Shown here: positions 55,011 through 61,786 of the stretch, in pieces
How positions within the stretch are numbered: position 1 is the stretch's first letter
Layout of the letters: each line of letters opens with the position of its first letter
Source of the DNA: Acidimicrobiales bacterium
GTDB taxonomy: Bacteria > Actinomycetota > Acidimicrobiia > Acidimicrobiales > UBA8592
Direction: 5' to 3'
DNA length: 61,786 bases
Assembly (NCBI GenBank): GCA_030740795.1
Contig: JASLWO010000054.1
Coordinates: forward strand, 1 to 61,786
Notes under the pieces: generated by a model
The model's input: the letters and a program-made list of their open reading frames with translations, nothing else
Databases searched by the model: none
Told to the model about the DNA's origin: nothing
Made by a program: the position numbers and the translations under genes

Positions 55011-56260
55011 TATTAGAGCGAATTCGACAACTTCCAGCATGGGCTCGGTGGGCATCATATGCCACGATAGGTGTGCTTATACTCACTCTTGTTCAAGAAC
55101 TTGGCCAAAATGATACAAGTCATTTGACAGCGGTTACCACTGCCCAAACTGCGCTCAAATGGAGTATCCCTATTCTTCTAGCCGGACTCGGTGGCCTTTT
55201 CGCCGAAAGAGCTGGGATTATCAACATTGGATTAGAAGGAATGATGATCCTCGGTACATGGTTTGGAGCTTGGGGAGCATTCAATTACGGACCTTACTGG
55301 GGAATCATAATTGGCGCTATCGGGGGTGCTATCGGTGGTTTAATCCACGCAATCGCAACAGTAGGGTTTGGCGTCGACCATATCATTTCAGGTGTCGCGA
55401 TAAATATCCTCGGTCCATTTGCCGCGCGATTCTTGTCTTCTGAAATTTTCACAGGTTATCAAGGGGGTTCTGTAACACAGTCACCTCGTGTTGAGAATGT
55501 TGAGAAATTCACAATGCCTTTCCTTGCTGGTGGCTATGACACGCCAAATTTCCTGAAATGGATCGGGGAGAAAGATATCCCCCTCCTAAGTGACATAGGA
55601 AATATTCTCAGAGGAATAATGACGCAAACATCCTGGGCAACAATCATAGCTATCCTCCTTGTGCCATTATCAGCTTGGGTTCTATGGAGAACCCGTTTCG
55701 GGCTTCGAGTCAGAATAAGCGGCGAAGACCCTTGGGCAGGAGAATCACAGGGTGTGAATATCTATAAGTACAAATTCATTGCCGTTATGATCAGCGGCGC
55801 GTTAGCTGGATTTGGTGGCGCCTTCATAACAATTGAAATGTCTTCTATCTACCAAGAAGGCGGAACGACCGGAAGAGGTTTCATTGGTTTAGCTGCTCTA
55901 ATCTTTGGTAACTGGAGACCAGGGGGCATACTCGCCGCAGCACTGCTTTTCGGTTACCCCTATGCTCTCCAATTTGGTGACTTTGATGGGTACGCTTCCC
56001 ATGCGTTGCTGCTTGTGAATGCCGTTGCTCTATTCGGAGTAACTATTTGGGCGATCCGGAAAAACAAGCATGCGGATGCAGTAATAGCATTTGTGCTCGC
56101 AGCTCTTTCGGCTACCTGGTATTTCATCTCAGACACTGTTCCTGACTGGTGGGTCAAGATCCTTCCTTATGTAATCGTCATCGTTGTATTAATCTTCTTT
56201 GCTCAGCGTCTTCGAATGCCTGCTGCAAATGGGCAGATCTACCGGAGAGGGCAAACATAG
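55007..56260 (+). CDS. ABC nucleoside permease, BPD_transp_2 family (second)
   Basis: 417 residues, somewhat longer than typical NupC/YufQ permeases of about 310-330; the extra length lies in a mid-chain loop (about 145-205, residues EIFTGYQGG to GEKDIPLLSD) and extra C-terminal helices. LFAERAGIINIGLEGMMILG and GVDHIISGVAINILGP are the family signatures. It would pair with the permease at 53883. The next gene starts 5 bp downstream. Confidence 0.93.
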   Translation: MILERIRQLPAWARWASYATIGVLILTLVQELGQNDTSHLTAVTTAQTALKWSIPILLAGLGGLFAERAGIINIGLEGMMILGTWFGAWGAFNYGPYWGIIIGAIGGAIGGLIHAIATVGFGVDHIISGVAINILGPFAARFLSSEIFTGYQGGSVTQSPRVENVEKFTMPFLAGGYDTPNFLKWIGEKDIPLLSDIGNILRGIMTQTSWATIIAILLVPLSAWVLWRTRFGLRVRISGEDPWAGESQGVNIYKYKFIAVMISGALAGFGGAFITIEMSSIYQEGGTTGRGFIGLAALIFGNWRPGGILAAALLFGYPYALQFGDFDGYASHALLLVNAVALFGVTIWAIRKNKHADAVIAFVLAALSATWYFISDTVPDWWVKILPYVIVIVVLIFFAQRLRMPAANGQIYRRGQT

Positions 56261-56265
56261 AGTCT

Positions 56266-57099
56266 ATGGGTGAGTTAAGCGATGAGCAGAAAGAGTCCTT
56301 TGACCGCGATGGAGTGCTCGTGCTTCCAGATTTTTTCGCGCCTACGGAATGCGATGCACTTCAAGACCGAATGGCAGAAATCGTTGACGGCTTCAAATCC
56401 GCAGAAAGTGACACCGTTTTTTCAACGACAGAGCAGAAGCACGCTCAAGAAGAGTACTTTCTAACTTCCGGAGATAAGATTCGTTTCTTCTTTGAAGAGG
56501 ATTCTGACTCTTCACTTCCAACTGATGTTTCCTTGAACAAGGTGGGGCACGCAATGCATGATTTAGATCCGGTGTTCTCGGAGTTTGTTCGCCAACCGAA
56601 GATAGCTCAGTTGGCTACCGACATAGGGTTTAATGATCCTCTTCTCTTGCAATCAATGTATATTTTTAAACCACCTAAGATTGGTGGTGAGGTGGTTTGG
56701 CATACTGATCATGCTTTTCTATGGACCGATCCGCCTTCTGTTAAAGGTTTCTGGGTTGCTCTTGAAGATGCAACTATTGAGAATGGTTGCCTATGGTGCA
56801 TTCCTGGGCTACATAATCAAGAACCTAAGAATAGATTTCGCCGTAAAGAAACTGGCGGAACCGAAATGCAAATATTTGACTCAACTGATTTCCCGATTGA
56901 GAAGCGAGTCCCGCTTGAGGCCAAAAGAGGAACCATGGTTGTAATTCATGGGCTTCTCCCCCACTGGTCAAGTGCTAACTTATCTGAGGTATCTCGTCAC
57001 GCGTTTACCTTGCATGTGATTGAAGGTTCTGCGAATTACTTGGATGATAATTGGTTGCAGCGTTCCCCAGAAATGCCTCTAAAAGGATTTACTATTTAG
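56266..57099 (+). CDS. Phytanoyl-CoA dioxygenase (PhyH)-family Fe(II)/2-oxoglutarate oxygenase
   Basis: 277 residues from the ATG at 56266. Iron ligands fit the double-stranded beta-helix pattern: H146 and D148 in VWHTDHAFLW and a distal His in LLPHWSSANLSEVSRHAF (H233), with a following Arg (R242) for 2-oxoglutarate. It follows the transporter genes after 5 bp and precedes adenosine deaminase after 8 bp. That position suggests it acts on an imported nucleoside-like or modified-base compound, which is unusual for the family. PhyH members are also known to act on small polar substrates such as ectoine, so the substrate stays open. Confidence 0.85.
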   Translation: MGELSDEQKESFDRDGVLVLPDFFAPTECDALQDRMAEIVDGFKSAESDTVFSTTEQKHAQEEYFLTSGDKIRFFFEEDSDSSLPTDVSLNKVGHAMHDLDPVFSEFVRQPKIAQLATDIGFNDPLLLQSMYIFKPPKIGGEVVWHTDHAFLWTDPPSVKGFWVALEDATIENGCLWCIPGLHNQEPKNRFRRKETGGTEMQIFDSTDFPIEKRVPLEAKRGTMVVIHGLLPHWSSANLSEVSRHAFTLHVIEGSANYLDDNWLQRSPEMPLKGFTI

Positions 57100-57107
57100 A
57101 ATTACTA

Positions 57108-58184
57108 ATGACCTTGTTAGAAATCAGTCAAGACTCTGTTAAACAGTGCCCCAAAATCCTTCTCCATGATCATCTTGATGGTGGACTCCGCCCTGAAACG
57201 ATAATTTCACTCGCACAAGAATCTGGTTACACTCAACTCCCTAGCAGTAATGCCGGTGAGCTTTCTCGCTGGATGTTGAACACAGCGAAGCAAGGAAATC
57301 TTGAACTCTACCTTGAAGCTTTCGCCCATACGGTTGGGGTGATGCAAACAAGGGAGTCCCTTAACCGCGTAGCTAAAGAATGCGTTGAAGATCTTGACGA
57401 TGATGGAGTGATCTACGCTGAGGTACGTTTCGCTCCTGAGTTGTTCCAAGAAACAGGACTAAGCTTGTCCGCTGTTGTCTCCTCGGTACTTGATGGCTTC
57501 AAATCAGGGATGGAAGGACGCGAAATTGTAGCAAAGGCTATTCTTTGCGCCATGCGGTCAAACACTAGGAGTATGGAAATAGTAGAAATAGCTTCAGATT
57601 TTTTAGGGAAAGGAGTTGTTGGCTTTGACATTGCTGGGCCAGAAATTGGCCACCCTCCTAATTTACATCTTGAGGCATTCACCTTTGCCCAGAACAATGG
57701 TGTTCCTATAACTATCCATGCCGGTGAAGCTGCTGGACCGGATTACATAGAAGAAGCACTAGATCCATGCGGAGCAGACAGAATAGGTCACGGAGTATCC
57801 ATCGCCAAAGAAGTTAACGAAGAGGGCAATTACTTTCGAAAGGGTTCAACCGCTTCGGCCATCGTGGAGAATATGATCCCATTAGAAATCTGCCCTACTT
57901 CGAATCTCCATACGGGTGTTGTCAATTCGCTCAGTGAACACCCGGTGGATATGCTCCTCAGGGCAGGTTTTCAAGTTACTGTGAACACCGATAATCGACT
58001 GATGTCCTGTACCAGCATGACCAATGAATTATGGGAATGCCACAAAGCCTTTGGTTGGGGTTGGGAAGAAATTAGTGCGGTAGCTGATACTGGGATTCGA
58101 AATGCCTTTATTCCTCAAGCGGAGAAAGATCCTGTCATGGAGAGATTAAGATCATGGTATGGAACTAACCCTTCTTACAACTAG
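57108..58184 (+). CDS. add: Adenosine deaminase
   Basis: 358 residues from the ATG at 57108. Metal and catalytic residues are all present: LLHDHLDGGLRPET (H20, H22), ITIHAGEAAG (H204, E207), DRIGHGVSI and VTVNTDNRLMS with the metal-binding Asp. The fit is to true adenosine deaminases rather than the adenine deaminase group. It turns adenosine or deoxyadenosine into inosine and ammonia. Coupling to the transporter supports import of nucleosides as substrate. Confidence 0.95.
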   Translation: MTLLEISQDSVKQCPKILLHDHLDGGLRPETIISLAQESGYTQLPSSNAGELSRWMLNTAKQGNLELYLEAFAHTVGVMQTRESLNRVAKECVEDLDDDGVIYAEVRFAPELFQETGLSLSAVVSSVLDGFKSGMEGREIVAKAILCAMRSNTRSMEIVEIASDFLGKGVVGFDIAGPEIGHPPNLHLEAFTFAQNNGVPITIHAGEAAGPDYIEEALDPCGADRIGHGVSIAKEVNEEGNYFRKGSTASAIVENMIPLEICPTSNLHTGVVNSLSEHPVDMLLRAGFQVTVNTDNRLMSCTSMTNELWECHKAFGWGWEEISAVADTGIRNAFIPQAEKDPVMERLRSWYGTNPSYN

Positions 58185-58190
58185 GACGAA

Positions 58191-58907
58191 ATGATGGATA
58201 AGGTTGAACTTATCGGGCTTGATGCCGATGACACACTGTGGGAGAGTGAAATTTATTTCGCTGCAGTCGAGGAAAAATTTCTTGATCTGATGGGAAAGTA
58301 TTCGTCCGAAGATGATCTTGAAAGAACGCTTTCTTCAAATGAAATATCTAATCTTCGGGTATTCGGGTACGGAGTCAAGTCTTTCACTCTTTCAATGATT
58401 GAGACCGCCCACCGTGCTTCAAATGGAACTATAACGAGTACCGATATTGACAAAATCATCTCTTGGGGAAAAGAACTTCTTCAACACCCCGTTACTTTTC
58501 TCGATGGCGTAGAAGAAGCAGTGCATTCGTTAACAAAGGATTTCAATGTTTTCATCATTACAAAGGGCGATCTTTTACATCAAAGGAACAAAATTGAGGA
58601 ATCGGGTTTGGATGCCCTTGTTACCGGCTTCGAAATATTCCATGAGAAAGATCCGAATTCTTACCGGGATTTCTTGGAAGAACGCAACATTTCGCCTGAG
58701 AATTTTGTTATGGCTGGCAATAGCCTTCGTAGCGATATCTTTCCAGTCACATCTATAGGCGGAAAAGCGATCCATATCCCACATGATTTAACGTGGGATT
58801 ATGAAAAAATAGTTAGTGATGATGCTCCCTCTTCGGGGTATAAGATACTTGAACGGATTTCTGACCTGCCCCAACTCTTGCGATCTGGGAGTGAGTTAGA
58901 TTCATAA
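58191..58907 (+). CDS. HAD-superfamily hydrolase (nucleotidase or phosphatase type)
   Basis: 238 residues. Motif I IGLDADDTLWESE, a helical cap (about 20-95), motif II FIITKGDLLHQRN and motif IV FVMAGNSLRSDIFPV. The general fit is to the YjjG-like/pyrimidine 5'-nucleotidase branch. In this operon it may dephosphorylate a nucleotide or 5-phosphosugar from nucleoside breakdown. Substrate not determinable from sequence. It starts 7 bp after add. Confidence 0.85.
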   Translation: MMDKVELIGLDADDTLWESEIYFAAVEEKFLDLMGKYSSEDDLERTLSSNEISNLRVFGYGVKSFTLSMIETAHRASNGTITSTDIDKIISWGKELLQHPVTFLDGVEEAVHSLTKDFNVFIITKGDLLHQRNKIEESGLDALVTGFEIFHEKDPNSYRDFLEERNISPENFVMAGNSLRSDIFPVTSIGGKAIHIPHDLTWDYEKIVSDDAPSSGYKILERISDLPQLLRSGSELDS

Positions 58908-58922
58908 CAACGATCCTTGCAT

Positions 58923-58934
58923 TAGAATAAGCCC
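58923..58934 (+). promoter_or_regulatory. -10 box with leaderless spacing before psuG
   Basis: TAGAAT at 58923-58928 ends 6 nt before the ATG at 58935. This suggests that psuG has its own promoter and a leaderless message besides read-through from the operon. No clear -35 box is seen. Confidence 0.5.
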
Positions 58935-59840
58935 ATGATGGGAATCCCAATGCTTGATATTTCGGATGAAGTTGCGACCGCTAAATCAGAGAGCATGCCT
59001 ATCGTTTGTCTTGAGTCAACGGTTTTCAGCCAACTTGGTCTTCCTTCTCCTGCGAATGCTGATGCTCTGAGCCGATGTTTAGCAGTTATTCGCAGTAACG
59101 GTGTTGTCCCAGCGGTTACAGCAGTAATTGATGGGAAATTGCGGTTAGGTCTCTCAGAGTCAGAACTTGAAAGAGTCCTGTACGCTGATGAGAAAATTTC
59201 TATCCGAGACCTTTCAACTGCCGTAGCGAAGAAATGTCATGTTGGAGTCACAACTGTTTCTGCTTCTTTGGCTATCGCTAATGCTGCAGGAGAGAAGGTT
59301 TTCTGTACTGGCGGCATAGGTGGAGTTCACCGGGGAGCGAGTGAAACATTTGATATCAGTGCGGATTTGTATGCATTATCACGCTTTAACGTTTTATGTG
59401 TCAGCGCCGGAGCTAAGGTCTTTCTTGACCTTCCAAAGACTATTGAAGTTCTTGAATCTTTAGGCGTCCCAGTTCTAGGCTGGAATACGAATACTTTTCC
59501 TGCGTTTTACTTGCGTGATAGCGACCTTCCAATAAGTGAAGTTACTACCGCTAATGAAGTCATCCAGGTTCTCGCTGCTACCTCATCTCTAGGCCTAGAC
59601 CATGGTGTACTTCTGAATGTCCCAATTCCGGAAGAAGCTGCATTGGATTCTGAGGTAATTCATGAGTTGATTCGTTCCTCAATCATTGAGTTGGAAGACA
59701 AGGGAATCACCGGCCAAGATGTGACTCCTTTCATTCTTGAGAGATTAGCGAAGGAAACTGAAGGGGCAAGCGTCCCTGCGAACATGGCTTTATTAGAAAA
59801 TAATGCAAGTGTGGCTTGCACAATAGCAAAACTTCTTTAA
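58935..59840 (+). CDS. psuG: Pseudouridine-5'-phosphate glycosidase
   Basis: 301 residues, standard length. Family elements: PIVCLESTVFSQLGLPSPAN at the N-terminus, GVVPAVTAVIDGKLRLGLS, VGVTTVSASLAIANAAGE, FCTGGIGGVHRG and VCAGAKVFLD-like VSAGAKVFLDLPKTIEVLE, then NTNTFPAFYLRDS. It splits pseudouridine 5'-phosphate into uracil and ribose 5-phosphate. No psuK kinase is in the window, so the phosphorylation step is elsewhere or done by another kinase. The released uracil can be used by uracil phosphoribosyltransferase nearby at 60579. Confidence 0.95.
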   Translation: MMGIPMLDISDEVATAKSESMPIVCLESTVFSQLGLPSPANADALSRCLAVIRSNGVVPAVTAVIDGKLRLGLSESELERVLYADEKISIRDLSTAVAKKCHVGVTTVSASLAIANAAGEKVFCTGGIGGVHRGASETFDISADLYALSRFNVLCVSAGAKVFLDLPKTIEVLESLGVPVLGWNTNTFPAFYLRDSDLPISEVTTANEVIQVLAATSSLGLDHGVLLNVPIPEEAALDSEVIHELIRSSIIELEDKGITGQDVTPFILERLAKETEGASVPANMALLENNASVACTIAKLL

Positions 59841-59844
59841 GTAT

Positions 59845-60492
59845 CTAACGGTTTTGGTTGTGGGAAATACGGCCTTTCCCATCGGTGACTCCAGGTAGTT
59901 GCGGCTCTGCCATTCCAAGCTTTGCTGCTACTGCTTCTAGAACAAAATGCTCAACCTCTTCCCAGTTGTGGGCTCGGATTCCATCTAAATGCCGGTTGTA
60001 TGGTTGGTCGAATATTATGACCTTCCTTCCATCTTCTTGAAAAGCTTCTATATTGTGAGGCCCGTCATCGATGTAGAGATCTGCATGGAGGGCAGATTTT
60101 GCTCCGATGAAACATAGATCTCTATACGGGATACTGAAACGGTCTAACCAGTCAGCTGTGTCTCCTGCTGCGACTGCATGACCCCAGTTGACATAAAGCC
60201 GGTGGCTTATGATGCGAATCCAGATCCCCTGATCGGAAAGTCGCCAAAGTGTTTCAGATGCCCCGTCTATCACGGGCATGTCACGAAACATGCGGTGCTC
60301 TACCACAGCTTTCTCATGAAGTCTTTCAAAGTCTTCTGTGGTAAGTCCCCATTCTTCAAATCCCCAACTCCTGTCAAGGGTTAAAGAATCAGGTTTAACT
60401 CCTAACTCGTGGGCGACGAGATCTCTAAAGATACGGTTATGGTCGCCACAAACACCGTCAAGGTCAACTCCGAGGACGAATGGAATTCCGAT
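59845..60492 (-). CDS. 5'-nucleotidase-like HAD protein (NT5C type), start codon non-standard
   Basis: About 215 residues if begun at 60492. The conserved motif I VDLDGVCGDHN needs translation from before about 60465, yet no ATG, GTG or TTG lies between an in-frame TAA at about 60518 and that motif. A strong AAGGAG sits 7 nt before an ATC (60492), with ATT (60486) as an alternative start. The first GTG is at 60306, which would lose the motif. ISHRLYVNWGHAV and LYIDDGPHNIEAF are NT5C-like motifs. The likely role is nucleotide dephosphorylation. Either a rare ATC/ATT start or a sequence error is involved. Confidence 0.78.
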   Translation of the reverse strand: MGIPFVLGVDLDGVCGDHNRIFRDLVAHELGVKPDSLTLDRSWGFEEWGLTTEDFERLHEKAVVEHRMFRDMPVIDGASETLWRLSDQGIWIRIISHRLYVNWGHAVAAGDTADWLDRFSIPYRDLCFIGAKSALHADLYIDDGPHNIEAFQEDGRKVIIFDQPYNRHLDGIRAHNWEEVEHFVLEAVAAKLGMAEPQLPGVTDGKGRISHNQNR

Positions 60493-60578
60493 AAGCCTTC
60501 TCCTTCTTGATGTTACTTATCCCAAGAATAGCCTCAGATGATAGTGTCAATGACTATCAAATGAATGGATTGGAATTC

Positions 60579-61202
60579 ATGGAAGTTACTGTAATTCAGC
60601 ATGCTTTAATTAATGATAAGTTAACTGTTCTTCGTGATGTGGAAACATCTAATGAACGATTTCGGGAAACGCTTAGTGACCTATCTTTCTTTCTCATTTA
60701 CGAAGCTTTACGAGAAATCAAAATGGTTGAAAAGGATATTCATACCCCTTTAGCTAAAACAAAAGGGTCTTTTCTCGAAGATTCCCCTGTCCTTGTCCCT
60801 GTAGTTCGGGCTGGTTTAGGAATGCTCGATGCTGCTTTAGCTCTCCTCCCTCAATCACAGGTTGGTTTCTTAGGAGCTAGACGGAACGAAACAACCTTCG
60901 AGCCAGAAGAATACCTGAATACGATCCCTGAAGATCTCAATGGCTCTCACGTTATTATTCTGGACCCTATGCTCGCTACTGGCGGGTCGCTGCTTCACAC
61001 ACTTGAGATTGTTCGTTCCTCAGGCGCGGGAACTATTTCTGTGATCTGCGTGATTGCCTCACCAGAAGGGGTAGAGAATATCTGTTCGTCATCTCATTCA
61101 GGAGATCTTTTCCTTGCAGCCATTGATGAAAAGCTAAACGAAACAGCTTTTATTCTTCCTGGGCTTGGAGATGCAGGTGATAGACAATTTGGAGCGATGT
61201 AA
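60579..61202 (+). CDS. upp: Uracil phosphoribosyltransferase
   Basis: 207 residues from the ATG at 60579 (MEVTVIQHALINDKLTVLRD), matching the usual UPRT length and start; the frame is open upstream but that part is not conserved. PVVRAGLGMLDAAL, the PRPP loop ILDPMLATGGSLLHT, and PGLGDAGDRQFG at the C-terminus are the family signatures. It makes UMP from uracil and PRPP. It adjoins psuG and the phosphohexomutase gene; in other actinobacteria upp and pmmB are likewise neighbours. Confidence 0.95.
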   Translation: MEVTVIQHALINDKLTVLRDVETSNERFRETLSDLSFFLIYEALREIKMVEKDIHTPLAKTKGSFLEDSPVLVPVVRAGLGMLDAALALLPQSQVGFLGARRNETTFEPEEYLNTIPEDLNGSHVIILDPMLATGGSLLHTLEIVRSSGAGTISVICVIASPEGVENICSSSHSGDLFLAAIDEKLNETAFILPGLGDAGDRQFGAM

Positions 61203-61204
61203 CG

Positions 61205-61786
61205 TTAAGTTCCGATTACATATTGTCTTAATAGTGTTTCGATTTCCGAACCTATAACTTCAAGAGTTTCTATAGCTTGGATTTCTGCCTTAGCAATCTG
61301 AGAACTCTCTGAAACAGAAGTAACCATTTCCATGTAGATCTTTATCATAGGTTCTGTACCACTGGGACGAACTAGCGCTCGTACGTGTTTCCCTATCTCC
61401 AGTTTTACTAAATTTGCTGATGGCAGCGAAGAGTGTTCGTCAGACTGTAAGTAATCCATCACCGAAGTTACTTCCCCTAAAGAAAATTCGCTTGGTGGCT
61501 TCTCCCTTAACCCTTGCATGACGGATTGTAAGTGATTCTCGGATTGCGCTCCTTTGAAGCGAACTCGCCTTGTGGTCGTGACATGATGTCCGTACCGAAG
61601 TGAAAGCTCTTCTAATTTTTCAAGGATGCTTTTTCCATTTTTTTGACAATTTGCCAGAACCTCTGCAAGAAGAAGAGCAGCTGCTATGCCATCCTTGTCT
61701 CGAACTGCTTCTGTCGTTGCATATCCTAGAGCTTCTTCATAACAGAAAATCGGGGTCTCCGAATCATTTCTATATGCTTCAGGGAT
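61205..61786 (-). CDS. Phosphomannomutase/phosphoglucomutase family, C-terminal part
   Basis: Open frame from the window edge to the stop at 61205, 193 residues. FCYEEALGYATTEAVRDKDG is the sugar-binding segment of alpha-D-phosphohexomutases, and ALVRPSGTEPMIKIYMEM is the C-terminal phosphate-binding loop. The pattern matches the actinobacterial PmmB/PGM2-like group, which includes phosphopentomutase activity and could process ribose phosphate from nucleosides (inference). The catalytic Ser and N-terminal domains lie outside the window. Confidence 0.92.
   Translation of the reverse strand: MPEAYRNDSETPIFCYEEALGYATTEAVRDKDGIAAALLLAEVLANCQKNGKSILEKLEELSLRYGHHVTTTRRVRFKGAQSENHLQSVMQGLREKPPSEFSLGEVTSVMDYLQSDEHSSLPSANLVKLEIGKHVRALVRPSGTEPMIKIYMEMVTSVSESSQIAKAEIQAIETLEVIGSEIETLLRQYVIGT

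Overview
The window looks like a chromosomal segment of an uncultured, probably marine actinobacterium (Actinomycetota, most likely Acidimicrobiia-like). This rests on several observations. The conserved blocks eno-divIC, DUF501-ppx, mfd-pth-rplY-prs and metG-tatD-transglycosylase-ksgA-ispE are present. Two very short ribosomal proteins known from actinobacterial ribosomes, bS22 and bL37, are encoded. A TANNNT box lies 6-7 nt upstream of several start codons, as in leaderless transcription. Base composition is moderate. The class-level placement is an inference. I see no insertion sequence, prophage, integron or CRISPR array.

Layout. 1-5072: acyl-CoA and lipid enzymes (CaiB-type CoA-transferase, two SDR-type enzymes, acyl-CoA dehydrogenase) around a VapBC toxin-antitoxin pair. 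5240-7522: uracil-DNA glycosylase and an unusual ProA-like dehydrogenase. 7649-12584: a four-gene MacB-like export system whose adaptor carries Calx-beta repeats and a peptidoglycan-binding domain. 12594-18284: catabolic genes (sulfatase, DUF1214 protein, epoxide-hydrolase-like protein, D-aminoacylase-like amidohydrolase). 18338-22885: tRNA-Leu, tandem SDR paralogues, a stand-alone RecB/Cas4-like nuclease, a crotonase homologue without its usual glutamates, and a GNAT acetyltransferase.

22976-34425 is one long minus-strand run: eno, divIC, a DrrABC-like ABC-2 exporter, coxS, coxM, coxD, coxE, two XdhC/CoxF-type genes, a MobA-like transferase, coxG, DUF501 and ppx. The exporter and cox genes sit between divIC and DUF501, which are neighbours in many actinobacteria. 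The cox set has small and medium subunits and maturation genes but no large molybdenum subunit. 34576-47787 is housekeeping: mfd, pth, rplY, prs, tRNA-Gln, ispE, ksgA, a lytic transglycosylase, tatD, metG, rsmI and ychF. The bS22 and bL37 genes point the other way inside this block. 48005-49859 holds a TetR regulator, a ferritin-like di-iron protein and a coupled 39-residue lysine-rich peptide with a His/Cys tail.

50037-61786 is a nucleoside uptake and salvage region. A lipoprotein appears to fuse an NMT1/THI5-like binding domain to a BMP/PnrA-like nucleoside-binding domain. It is followed by a structured intercistronic RNA, a double ABC ATPase, two permeases, a PhyH-family oxygenase, adenosine deaminase, a HAD phosphatase and pseudouridine-5'-phosphate glycosidase. 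Nearby are a nucleotidase-like HAD protein with no standard start codon, uracil phosphoribosyltransferase and the end of a phosphohexomutase. Together they suggest import of nucleosides, including modified ones, and conversion to bases, UMP and sugar phosphates.
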